11,373 bases of DNA from Clostridium sp. CAG:921 (GTDB lineage: Bacteria > Bacillota > Clostridia > TANB77 > CAG-465): the NCBI GenBank assembly GCA_000433135.1, contig HF991988.1, positions 17,983 to 29,355 of the forward strand, written 5' to 3'. The position numbers were made by a program, and so were the translations under genes. The notes beneath the pieces are model-generated. The model saw only the letters and a program-made list of their open reading frames with translations, was not told the DNA's origin and ran no database searches. Below are positions 1-6,336 of this stretch, piece by piece. Position 1 is the stretch's first letter; every line of letters starts with the position of its first letter.

Positions 1-754
1 CACCCGTATCCATACCAGCATCTGCATTTACAAATGGGAACACATTAGCCATAGAACCTCTATCAAAAGTATGCTTTCTTGTTATATAGTTGTTATTTAA
101 AGGTAAATTTGACTTGAAACCTTCTTCTTGAAGTGCCCATGCAGTTTTTAATCCAAGCTGTGTTTTAGAAGCTTCCATTGATAAAATTTCTGACATTTTA
201 TCAAGTTCTGCTTTACTATATGCAAACAAAGTACAAACTATAGTAGCTTCAAATAGCTTGTTATATCCTGCAGCAATTTGATCTCTTAAAGCTTCTGCTT
301 CTGCTTGCTTAGTCGATAGTATAGATTCCCTGTTTATATCTCCTCTATCATGTGCTACATATCTTTCAGATTGTAACTCAACTATTTGTTTATTCAAATC
401 ATTTTGTGACTTAGACTCTGAAATTGGTGTAACAAATACTGACGTATTGATATCACCAAATTCATATATTCCAGATAAGAAATATGGAAATGTAGCTTGT
501 CTAGGAATAGTTGTTAAATAAAATGTTCTAGCAAAACGAGATATCTTAGAAAATATTTCCAAGTAATCATAATGTGTAGCATCAATACCAGATGGTGCAA
601 GTAAGTCATGAAGTGTTGACTTATTTGTTTGCAATATATCAATAGAATCTTGTTCACTAGTTAAAAGCGCTTCTTCTTGTGCTTGAACTGCGACACTCTT
701 TTGCTCTTTTTTATTCTTTTTTTCTTTCTTCTCTTTCTTTTCTTTTTTACTCAT
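1..754 (-). CDS. VirB4/TraC-type T4SS ATPase, N-terminal part (runs off window)
   Basis: The gene starts with ATG at 754 behind an AGGAGG site (764-769) and runs off the left edge, so only its first 251 residues are visible. After a very lysine-rich leader (residues 2-19) comes the N-terminal domain seen in Gram-positive and CPR VirB4/TraC proteins: DLLAPSGID (50-58), RFARTFYLTTIPRQ (73-86), a helical segment (about 112-165), the EEGFKSNLPL loop (210-219) and the FDRGSMANVFPF segment (230-241) that leads into the ATPase core in this family. The Walker A and B motifs would lie beyond the edge and are not seen. VirB4 proteins are cytoplasmic, membrane-associated hexameric ATPases that power pilin extraction and substrate transport. 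The gene is last in the visible operon, 20 bp after the VirB4-NTD gene, and its ribosome site overlaps that gene's end. The family call is confident; the substrate is unknown. Confidence 0.88.
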   Translation of the reverse strand, partial: MSKKEKKEKKEKKNKKEQKSVAVQAQEEALLTSEQDSIDILQTNKSTLHDLLAPSGIDATHYDYLEIFSKISRFARTFYLTTIPRQATFPYFLSGIYEFGDINTSVFVTPISESKSQNDLNKQIVELQSERYVAHDRGDINRESILSTKQAEAEALRDQIAAGYNKLFEATIVCTLFAYSKAELDKMSEILSMEASKTQLGLKTAWALQEEGFKSNLPLNNNYITRKHTFDRGSMANVFPFVNADAGMDTG

Positions 755-774
755 ATATCAAAACCTCCTAGTAT

Positions 775-2346
775 CTATATTAACTCATCATCATCGTCAT
801 CGCTACTAAGTCTATCGTCAAAAAGATTTGCATTTTGAGTATTAGAATTATAATTTTGATTGTATTGATTAGATGTATTATTATTAGTAGTATTACCACT
901 TATAACTTCATCATCTTCATAATCCATTCCAACTCTATCTCTTTGGTTATAATCTACTTGATCAGTACTCAAATTATTACTATTACTATTTTCATTTTGC
1001 GTTGAAGTTACATTTTGATTATCAAGTAAATCTGTTCTAGATAAATCCACTCTATTGTTATTTGAAGCAATCTCTTCCATAGTCATTAATTTAGGTGCCT
1101 GCATTTCTTGATTTTTTTCAACTTCTTCAACTCTTTTTGCAAGTTTATCAGTATCTGAGTTTAAAATTGCATCTTGCTCTCCAACAATTTGATCCATAAG
1201 TTGTTTCTTAGCAACTTTATACTCATCAATTATAGTTTTCTTAGCTGTATTTTTTATATCTTCTGGTAAATTTTCATTTTTTATCATTTCAACAGCTGTT
1301 TTACTAATTTGTTCTGTTACATCCAAAGCATCAGTAGTTGATGATGAATAAGTTCCATTTCTAATAGCATCTTTTAAAGCTTCAATAGCTTTAATTCTAG
1401 CTTCATTTTCAATCTGTTCATTAAGTAATTTATTTTTCTTGTAAAAAGAATCTTCAGATGTAGAATAAAGTCTATAAAATCCAGATTCTATTGCTTCTCT
1501 TACATTCATGATACCTTTATCATCACGATTATATGCAGTATATAATAGATCTGCTAATTCATTAGAATTTAAAACTTTACCTTCTACTGATGCAGAGGCA
1601 AGTGAATTTATTATTCCTTGACATCTAGTTAAAAGTTCTGTATAGCATAAACTTTCTTTTTCAGCATCTGAAAATTTATCTCCTGCTGCAATTTCAGATT
1701 TATTGTATGATACTAATACATAGAAATTTCTTTGTAATAAATTCTTATTAAGACTCATTCTTTCAACGTAATTTATAATATCTGATGCATATTCATAAAC
1801 ATTTAGTACTTTGCTTCTTTCACTTTCAATTCCTCTTAATTCTTCTTCAGTAGTATCAAATCTTTCTAGCATCTTAGTATATTCATGATCTATTTGTTCA
1901 TATTCTTCTTTAATTCCAGAAATATTATTTTTATATTTTGCAATTGCAGATTTTAAATCAATATTTTGTGCTTGAACATAAAACTGTATTGGATATTTTA
2001 ATGTATTTAAGAAGGTTATAAATCCTTCCTCAACTGCCATTTGTTCAACATCTGACATAAGATCATAGTTTATACCCTTACACTTAATCGCCATGGTATA
2101 TCTTGCACCATTTTTTTGTACAATCATGTTATCTACTATTTTATCAAATTCCATGAACTTAAAGACATCATCTCTTTTTATATCATCATTTTTATTTTTT
2201 ATTGTATTTGAAGCTTTAACACCATTACTAGATTTTTCTTTTGCTTCAACACTTTTCTTTTGTTTATTTGTTACTATTAAAAATACTACGGTAAATACTG
2301 CGATTACTCCTAATAAAACTAATGGTAAAACAATAGCACTTCCCAT
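775..2346 (-). CDS. Membrane-anchored VirB4 N-terminal-domain protein without ATPase motor
   Basis: This 523-aa protein has one N-terminal membrane segment (about 5-27) and a charged linker (28-60). A domain at about 62-275 resembles the front of VirB4/TraC ATPases: FMEFDKIVDNMIVQKNGARY (64-83), GINYDLMSDVEQ (91-102), FLNTLKYPIQFYVQAQNIDL (112-131), RNFYVLVSYN (206-215), and the helical stretch around LLTRCQGIINSLAS (238-251). No Walker A glycine-rich loop occurs anywhere. After about 300 it is helical and charged, and it ends in an Asn-rich tail (about 444-505) and a run of acidic residues (515-521). The ATG at 2346 follows an AGGAGGAG site inside the end of the PrgI-like gene, with a 2-bp gap, so translation is probably coupled. 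Inference: a structural partner of the VirB4 encoded immediately downstream, perhaps anchoring it to the membrane. Similar stand-alone proteins occur in other PrgI/VirB4 systems; the role is not established. Confidence 0.75.
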   Translation of the reverse strand: MGSAIVLPLVLLGVIAVFTVVFLIVTNKQKKSVEAKEKSSNGVKASNTIKNKNDDIKRDDVFKFMEFDKIVDNMIVQKNGARYTMAIKCKGINYDLMSDVEQMAVEEGFITFLNTLKYPIQFYVQAQNIDLKSAIAKYKNNISGIKEEYEQIDHEYTKMLERFDTTEEELRGIESERSKVLNVYEYASDIINYVERMSLNKNLLQRNFYVLVSYNKSEIAAGDKFSDAEKESLCYTELLTRCQGIINSLASASVEGKVLNSNELADLLYTAYNRDDKGIMNVREAIESGFYRLYSTSEDSFYKKNKLLNEQIENEARIKAIEALKDAIRNGTYSSSTTDALDVTEQISKTAVEMIKNENLPEDIKNTAKKTIIDEYKVAKKQLMDQIVGEQDAILNSDTDKLAKRVEEVEKNQEMQAPKLMTMEEIASNNNRVDLSRTDLLDNQNVTSTQNENSNSNNLSTDQVDYNQRDRVGMDYEDDEVISGNTTNNNTSNQYNQNYNSNTQNANLFDDRLSSDDDDDELI

Positions 2347-2348
2347 AT

Positions 2349-2777
2349 TTACTCTCCTCCTAAATTTAATAACTTATTTATAGTACTTTTTTTATCTTCT
2401 GTATTTTCTTGTCCTTCTTGCTTACTGCTTTTCATACCTCTATCGTAATTATATATATATATCTTTTTTCTTCCTTTAAAAGTAAAAAATCTCCATATTA
2501 TTGCATATATATACTCTCCACTTGCCTTTCTAAAAGGCCCAACTATTGGAGAATCAGGTATTTTTACTGCTCCAATTACATATCCTACGCCACCAAATAA
2601 TGCAGCGGTTATTACTTTTGCTAATATTCCCATTGAAATAATACTTGAAATTAGTTCTGCAAACATAAATCCAATTATTCCAAACACCGCCGTAAACACA
2701 AATGAACGTAAAGTAAAAATTATAAGAATTCTAGATTCACCCTTAACACTACGTGGTACATAATAACTTTTTCCCAT
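2349..2777 (-). CDS. PrgI-like / VirB3-equivalent inner-membrane protein
   Basis: This 142-aa protein begins with YYVPRSVKGESRI (5-17), has two membrane segments (about 18-45 and 50-72), and then KIPDSPIVGPFRK (72-84) and a basic-aromatic stretch (RFFTFKGRKKIYIY, 96-109). This layout matches PrgI-family proteins of Gram-positive conjugation systems, the counterparts of VirB3, which sit in the membrane next to VirB4. The C-terminal 30 residues are polar and variable. The ATG at 2777 is preceded by GAGGTGAT at good spacing. It lies 34 bp after the double-pilin gene and 2 bp before the VirB4-NTD gene, so it belongs to the same operon. Gene order (pilin, PrgI, VirB4 parts) strengthens the call beyond what the short sequence alone supports. 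Confidence 0.78.
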   Translation of the reverse strand: MGKSYYVPRSVKGESRILIIFTLRSFVFTAVFGIIGFMFAELISSIISMGILAKVITAALFGGVGYVIGAVKIPDSPIVGPFRKASGEYIYAIIWRFFTFKGRKKIYIYNYDRGMKSSKQEGQENTEDKKSTINKLLNLGGE

Positions 2778-2811
2778 ATATCAATCACCTCAAAAAATCA
2801 AACTCTTTTTA

Positions 2812-3426
2812 TTACCTCAAAGTATTATTTATTAAATCAGATATATACGTCAGTACAGTCGTAGAACAAAATGCTAATATTATTCCAATAAAGAAAATAG
2901 GTGCCTTAGCCTTTAAATCTGCCTTTCCATTTGCTCCTGCAAAAATATATTTAACTCCAACATATATAACTGCTATTAGTACAGCAAATTGTAATATGTA
3001 TGTAACTGTTTCAAAAATTCTACCAACAATTGAAGTATAAGACGTATCACTGTCCTTAATGAAAATAAATCTATTTCCTGGAAATAATAAATTAGATATC
3101 GAACTCCAACCAAAGAAAAATATACATACTACAAATAAAGTTACAAGTCCTTCCTTTACATCAGTTTTTGCTTCTACTGATCCAAATATATATTTTACTC
3201 CTAAAAATATAGTAACACATGTTATAACAGCAGTTCCAATAGTTCTAATCATTGATGTAAACTCATCTACAATGTAACTTGTATTTTCATTATAATCATT
3301 AGTATTAACATCGCTAAACCACTTTGTAGCAGCCCCCCAAAAATCATCACTCGATGCTGCATAAACATTTCCAATTATAAAAAATATAACGATAGCCGGA
3401 ATAATCCTATATACATACTTTTTCAT
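2812..3426 (-). CDS. Tandem double VirB2/TrbC-like pilin protein
   Basis: The ATG at 3426 is chosen (204 aa); a GTG lies one codon upstream, and the AGGGGT site is about 6 nt from the ATG. Residues 1-23 form a signal peptide ending VYA. Two copies of the VirB2-like membrane hairpin follow. Copy 1 (about 59-112) carries GVKYIFGSVEAKTDVKEG, and copy 2 (about 137-190) carries GVKYIFAGANGKADLKAK. Each has two membrane helices joined by a short charged loop, as in the three small pilins of this locus. The hairpins are separated by a hydrophilic stretch containing PGNRFIFIKDSDTS (116-129). Normal VirB2 proteins have one hairpin, so this is a fused or internally duplicated form. It leads the operon that continues into PrgI and VirB4 and has its own promoter (3453-3481). 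Possible roles are a fixed filament base or a channel subunit rather than the major pilin. That is inference. Confidence 0.75.
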   Translation of the reverse strand: MKKYVYRIIPAIVIFFIIGNVYAASSDDFWGAATKWFSDVNTNDYNENTSYIVDEFTSMIRTIGTAVITCVTIFLGVKYIFGSVEAKTDVKEGLVTLFVVCIFFFGWSSISNLLFPGNRFIFIKDSDTSYTSIVGRIFETVTYILQFAVLIAVIYVGVKYIFAGANGKADLKAKAPIFFIGIILAFCSTTVLTYISDLINNTLR

Positions 3427-3452
3427 CACAACACCCCTAAATATCTTATATA

Positions 3453-3481
3453 ATTATATCAAAATGAAAAAAAAATGTCCA
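3453..3481 (-). promoter_or_regulatory. Promoter of the double-pilin/PrgI/VirB4 operon
   Basis: On the minus strand there is a -35 TGGACA (3476-3481) and a -10 TATAAT (3453-3458), separated by exactly 17 bp that include a run of nine T. The start of transcription would be near 3446, giving a leader of about 20 nt before the ATG at 3426. It lies between the upstream hairpin (3567-3612) and the gene, so this operon can be transcribed separately from the pilin genes upstream. Confidence 0.7.
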
Positions 3482-3566
3482 CATTTTTATAATAATAATG
3501 ACTAATTTTACTAATTGTATCAAAAATGTTTTATTTTTGCAATACTTTTGAAATATTTTTGAAATA

Positions 3567-3612
3567 AATAATGCTAGCATCACTTTATTCGAAAGCGCAC
3601 GCTAGCATTATT
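3567..3612 (-). terminator. Hairpin terminator after the ectodomain-pilin gene
   Basis: Perfect 12-bp inverted repeat: AATAATGCTAGC (3567-3578) and its complement (3601-3612), with a 22-nt loop that holds a smaller CTTT/AAAG stem. It lies 15 bp past the TAA of the 349-aa gene. On the minus strand the stem ends in ATTATT followed by TATTTC, so the T-tail is modest. It is a likely rho-independent terminator or 3'-end-stabilising hairpin separating two transcription units. Confidence 0.6.
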
Positions 3613-3626
3613 ATATATTTATTTAT

Positions 3627-4676
3627 TTATTGCATAACCTCACCAGCTATAGAAGTTACAATAGATATTACAGACGATGCACCAAATACAATTACAAGTC
3701 CAATAACAAGATTTATACATTTCTTTTTAATATCAGCCTTAGCATCAGCTGAAGAAAACATGTATATTATACCATTCAACATTATTCCTGCAACCGAAGC
3801 AACCTGCAATATCAAAAGTATTATTTTAGTTATTTTTTTCACAGGAGTAGTTAGAGCAGTTACTGGTTTTTCTGGGTTTAAAATTAAGCTACTATCATAA
3901 CTTGAATCAGCCGTATTACCAAGTGCACTATTAATCTCATTTAAAACAGCCAGTACACTATTTTCATACCATTCATCGTTATACTCATCTTTTTCGTCAG
4001 CAACTTTAACACTAGCAGCTAATCGTTTAAGGGTAGATGAGAAAGGCTTTTTATTATCTATCTGTTCCAAAGTCCATTCAGACAATGATTTTGCTAATTT
4101 ATTATTATTTGTATATAGCTTAATTCCAGTTACTTGTGAAATAGCAGCATTAGTAATTTTATTACTATTTTGAATCTGGTCGGCCAAAGCAACCAACTTA
4201 TCTCTTTGATCATCTCTTAACTTATAATCAGATAATTTTGACGCTCCATTTGATATATCGTTTAATATATTAGAGCCATAATTTCTAACTTTTGATGGAA
4301 TATTATCACCGTTAATGCCATTTATTTCAGAAGCGTACTGATCAGCATAACCAAATGTAATACTTATAATTCCATTAAAATATTCCATCACCTTACTTTC
4401 ATCCTCTGGGCAATTTTTTAACATAGAATCTACCCAATCTCCAAAATTTTGACCACTTGATTCATTATATGCCACTCCAATATCACAAATTTTTGTACCA
4501 AATTCTATTTTTACATTTAATTCTTTTAAAATTTTTTGCATATTATTCAAAGCAACACGATAATTTATTCTATCATTTTGAGCAGTTCTATCAGTATACA
4601 CACTTGCAAAAGTGGTATTAAGAGTTATTATAAAAAGAAGTAAAAAAGCTAATATTATTCCATTTTTCTTATTCAT
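3627..4676 (-). CDS. Extracytoplasmic domain fused to a C-terminal VirB2-like pilin module
   Basis: The ATG at 4676 is chosen (349 aa). The frame stays open to a TTG at 4709, but nothing resembling a ribosome site precedes that TTG. Residues 1-25 are a signal peptide (NKK, then a hydrophobic core, TTFA). Residues 26-275 form a soluble, probably mainly helical domain not recognised as a known family, with two cysteines (64 and 89) that could form a disulphide. Residues 278-349 are a VirB2-like hairpin: ILLILQVASVAG, then YMFSSADAKADIKKK (306-320), then VIGLVIVFGASSVIS, clearly homologous to the neighbouring small pilins. The arrangement suggests a specialised subunit that displays a large domain on the same membrane or filament scaffold, for example a tip or adhesive subunit comparable in role to VirB5. 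Function is inferred only from this layout. It is bounded by terminators at 4796-4835 and 3567-3612. Confidence 0.72.
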   Translation of the reverse strand: MNKKNGIILAFLLLFIITLNTTFASVYTDRTAQNDRINYRVALNNMQKILKELNVKIEFGTKICDIGVAYNESSGQNFGDWVDSMLKNCPEDESKVMEYFNGIISITFGYADQYASEINGINGDNIPSKVRNYGSNILNDISNGASKLSDYKLRDDQRDKLVALADQIQNSNKITNAAISQVTGIKLYTNNNKLAKSLSEWTLEQIDNKKPFSSTLKRLAASVKVADEKDEYNDEWYENSVLAVLNEINSALGNTADSSYDSSLILNPEKPVTALTTPVKKITKIILLILQVASVAGIMLNGIIYMFSSADAKADIKKKCINLVIGLVIVFGASSVISIVTSIAGEVMQ

Positions 4677-4682
4677 ACAAAC

Positions 4683-4700
4683 GTTAACAATATAGTTAAC
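4683..4700 (-). promoter_or_regulatory. Hairpin between Shine-Dalgarno and start codon of the 349-aa gene
   Basis: The only good ribosome site upstream of the ATG at 4676 is GGGGGGAG (minus strand, about 4700-4707), which is 23 nt away, far beyond normal spacing. In between lie two copies of GTTAAC (4683-4688 and 4695-4700) with a 6-nt spacer, able to form a short hairpin. Folding would bring the site to roughly 6 nt from the ATG. Alternatively translation could begin at an in-frame ATT (minus strand 4691-4689) at normal spacing. Both readings are inference. Confidence 0.4.
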
Positions 4701-4795
4701 TCCCCCCAATCAAAATCAAACTTCTAGCATACCATAAATTTAACATATTGCTTCTAATCTTTATAAATATTCATAAAAAATTTATAGCATACTTA

Positions 4796-4835
4796 ATTAA
4801 AGAAAAAGCAACATTAATAAATAATTAATATTGCT
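4796..4835 (-). terminator. Rho-independent terminator after the 127-aa pilin gene
   Basis: On the minus strand AGCAATATTAAT (4835-4824) pairs with ATTAATGTTGCT (4818-4807) over 12 bp with one G-U pair and a 5-nt loop. It is followed directly by TTTTTCTTT (4806-4798). It sits 28 bp past the TAG of the 127-aa pilin. The rest of the 4677-4862 spacer shows no clear promoter for the 349-aa gene, although transcription must restart or read through here. Confidence 0.72.
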
Positions 4836-4862
4836 AAAAATTCTACATCTAAATCTCAAAAG

Positions 4863-5246
4863 CTATGACTTAACAGTAGGTGCGACATCGCTCATTATCG
4901 CAACAATCAAGTTTATTACTCCAGTAGCGCCAAACACAAGTACTGCTCCTACCATAAGTCCAACCATTTTATTTTTTAAATTAGCTTTTGTATCTGCAGA
5001 TGCAAACATATATTTAACACCAGCAAAGCAAAAAGCAGCAACTGCTAAAACTTGCAAAACAAGTAAGATAGTGCCCCAAATTTTTTTTACACTTTGCGCT
5101 GCTTTACTTTCAGAAATATCAGTGTCCTTCAGTTCATTATCTATGCTATCAACGGTAAATTCTCCACTAGCATACGTAACATTAATTATACAGCTAATTA
5201 ATATTAAAGCCATAAAAATAACACCTAAAACATTTGCTCTTTTCAT
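4863..5246 (-). CDS. VirB2/TrbC-like pilin (127 aa)
   Basis: The ATG at 5246 gives a 127-aa protein. The frame is open to a TTG at 5279, but the predicted transcription start (about 5278) would exclude that codon. Residues 1-26 form a signal peptide ending VTYA. A polar stretch (27-54) precedes the VirB2-like hairpin: IWGTILLVLQVLAVAA (56-71), GVKYMFASADTKANLKNK (76-93), LMVGAVLVFGATGVI (97-111). The two hydrophobic helices and the charged turn between them are the hallmark of T4SS pilins, which are processed and held in the membrane before assembly. It is more divergent than the 132- and 141-aa copies, with ANLKNK replacing ADIKKQ and a cysteine at 73. The ribosome site is weak: AAAGGAAA lies more than 20 nt from the ATG. 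It has its own promoter and terminator. Confidence 0.82.
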   Translation of the reverse strand: MKRANVLGVIFMALILISCIINVTYASGEFTVDSIDNELKDTDISESKAAQSVKKIWGTILLVLQVLAVAAFCFAGVKYMFASADTKANLKNKMVGLMVGAVLVFGATGVINLIVAIMSDVAPTVKS

Positions 5247-5284
5247 AATATCAATATAACCTATACGTTTTCCTTTCAAAACAA

Positions 5285-5313
5285 TTTATACACTAACCAT
5301 GTATGCAAATCAA
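5285..5313 (-). promoter_or_regulatory. Candidate promoter of the 127-aa pilin gene
   Basis: On the minus strand, -35 TTGATT (5308-5313) and -10 TATAAA (5285-5290) are exactly 17 bp apart. The predicted start near 5278 gives a leader of about 32 nt. No convincing terminator follows the preceding 141-aa pilin gene, so read-through from it may also contribute. Confidence 0.55.
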
Positions 5314-5364
5314 ATTAATTTTCAACCATTTTCTTATAAGCCTTAATTTCCTTCTTGCATTATC

Positions 5365-5790
5365 TTACCCACCAGTTTTTTTAGCTGGCTCATCAGTTTT
5401 TTTAGGTTGCTCAGGTTTAGCAGTAATATCACTTGTAATATTTGTTATCAAACCAATTATACTAGATGCACCAAATACAAGTACTGCTCCTACCATCAAA
5501 CCAATGGTTTGCTTTTTTATATCAGCTTTACCATCAGCTGAAGCAAACATATATCTTATACCAGCTATAACTATTGCTGCTACTGATAAAATTTGTAATA
5601 TCAAAAGTACTGTTCCCCATACCTTTAATATACTACTTTGAGCGCTAGCAGGTGGTGCAGCATTTTGAAGAGCTGAGTCTATTTTATCAACAGCCATTTG
5701 ATTAAATGCAAACACATTATTTGATACAACAAGTAACACTAATACAACTGGTATTACAAAACATATAGTTTTTATTATTTTCTTATTCAT
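5365..5790 (-). CDS. VirB2/TrbC-like pilin (141 aa)
   Basis: The ATG at 5790 follows a strong AGGAGGAG site. Residues 1-28 form a signal peptide with the core IPVVLVLLVVSNNVFA (13-28), almost identical to that of the 132-aa paralogue. The VirB2-like hairpin is VWGTVLLILQILSVAAIVIAG (58-77 for its main part), RYMFASADGKADIKKQ (79-94) and LMVGAVLVFGASSII (98-112). The C-terminus is a Lys/Pro/Glu-rich tail (124-141) quite unlike the Ser/Thr/Gln tail of the 132-aa copy. Such tails would lie on the same side of the membrane as the mature N-terminus and could be the exposed, diversifying surface. The similarity in signal and hairpin points to recent duplication. It probably forms part of a filament or translocation channel with its neighbours. 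It has its own promoter behind the terminator of the 132-aa gene. Confidence 0.85.
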   Translation of the reverse strand: MNKKIIKTICFVIPVVLVLLVVSNNVFAFNQMAVDKIDSALQNAAPPASAQSSILKVWGTVLLILQILSVAAIVIAGIRYMFASADGKADIKKQTIGLMVGAVLVFGASSIIGLITNITSDITAKPEQPKKTDEPAKKTGG

Positions 5791-5821
5791 AAAATCTCCT
5801 CCTAAGAATATAATACACTAA

Positions 5822-5851
5822 ATTATATATTTTTTCAATAATATTTTTCAA
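5822..5851 (-). promoter_or_regulatory. Promoter region of the 141-aa pilin gene (two overlapping candidates)
   Basis: Minus strand. Candidate A has TTGAAA (5846-5851), an 18-bp spacer and TATAAT (5822-5827). Candidate B, shifted downstream, has TTGAAA (5833-5838), a 17-bp spacer and TATTAT (5810-5815), but it would start transcription very near the AGGAGG site. Candidate A gives a sensible leader of about 25 nt and is preferred. The terminator of the 132-aa gene lies just upstream. Confidence 0.6.
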
Positions 5852-5857
5852 ATTTTG

Positions 5858-5897
5858 ATAAAAAAAGAAAAAGTACACTAAAACTAGCATACTTTTT
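5858..5897 (-). terminator. Strong rho-independent terminator after the 132-aa pilin gene
   Basis: On the minus strand AAAAAGTATGCTA (5897-5885) pairs with TAGTGTACTTTTT (5880-5868) over 13 bp, two of them G-U, with a GTTT loop, followed by CTTTTTTTAT (5867-5858). It starts 10 bp after the TAA. It should make the 132-aa pilin a largely monocistronic transcript, fitting a highly expressed major subunit (inference). Confidence 0.82.
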
Positions 5898-5907
5898 GAT
5901 ACTCAGT

Positions 5908-6306
5908 TTATTGACCCTGACTAGGTGTTGTTGTACTTGTTAAGTCATTAGAAATACTTGTAATCATATTTATAATACCAGAAGCACCAAATACTAAAAC
6001 AGCACCAACAACTAAAGTAATAGTTTGTTTTTTAATATCAGCTTTAGCATCTGCAGAAGCAAACATATATCTAACACCAGCTATAACTATTGCAGCTACT
6101 GCAAGTATTTGTAATATTAAAAGAACAGTCTTCCAAACACCTTGTACAGCATTAGTAGCATTAGTACTAGCAGAACCGCCGGATACAGCATTATTTAAAC
6201 TATCCATATTAAACATGTCACTTACTGCAAATACATTAGTAGAAACTACTAACAAAACTAATACTACAGGTATTATAGCAAGCAATATTTTCTTACTTTT
6301 CTTCAT
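5908..6306 (-). CDS. VirB2/TrbC-like pilin, first and probably major (132 aa)
   Basis: The ATG at 6306 has a strong GGAGGG site 6 nt upstream. Residues 1-27 form a signal peptide (KKSKK, core ending STNVFA). A Ser/Asn/Gly-rich mature N-terminus (28-55) precedes the VirB2-like hairpin: VWKTVLLILQILAVAAIVIAG (58-77 for its main part), RYMFASADAKADIKKQ (79-94) and LVVGAVLVFGASGII (98-112). A short Ser/Thr tail follows. The length and the two-helix hairpin with a basic turn fit T4SS pilins, which are cleaved by signal peptidase and stored in the membrane. The best promoter of the cluster (TTGAAA-17-TATAAT), the best ribosome site and an immediate strong terminator suggest it is the most abundant subunit. 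Assembly into a pilus in this organism is inferred from the family, not shown. Confidence 0.86.
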   Translation of the reverse strand: MKKSKKILLAIIPVVLVLLVVSTNVFAVSDMFNMDSLNNAVSGGSASTNATNAVQGVWKTVLLILQILAVAAIVIAGVRYMFASADAKADIKKQTITLVVGAVLVFGASGIINMITSISNDLTSTTTPSQGQ

Positions 6307-6336
6307 AAGATTCCCTCCTTAAACTACCATAACTTC

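Noticed and set aside
784..801. Trinucleotide-like run (TCATCATCATCG) as a contingency repeat
   Set aside because: It encodes the acidic end of the VirB4-NTD protein in frame, is short and imperfect, and triplet changes would not shift the reading frame.
4674..4709. TTG start at 4709 for the 349-aa gene (would give 360 aa)
   Set aside because: No ribosome site precedes it, and it would put a polar segment before a normal signal peptide. The G-run is better read as the ribosome site of a later start.
4831..5259. Open frame of 142 codons on the plus strand opposite the 127-aa pilin, and similar hydrophobic frames opposite the other pilins
   Set aside because: They are antisense shadows: A/T-rich hydrophobic genes give open, hydrophobic frames on the other strand. 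The minus strand has signal peptides, conserved hairpins, ribosome sites and promoters.
3574..5892. Recurring CTAGCAT words in the pilin spacers as a possible shared regulatory site
   Set aside because: Two copies are the arms of the 3567-3612 hairpin, one lies within the 5858-5897 terminator, and the remaining copy near 4723 has no consistent spacing to a promoter.
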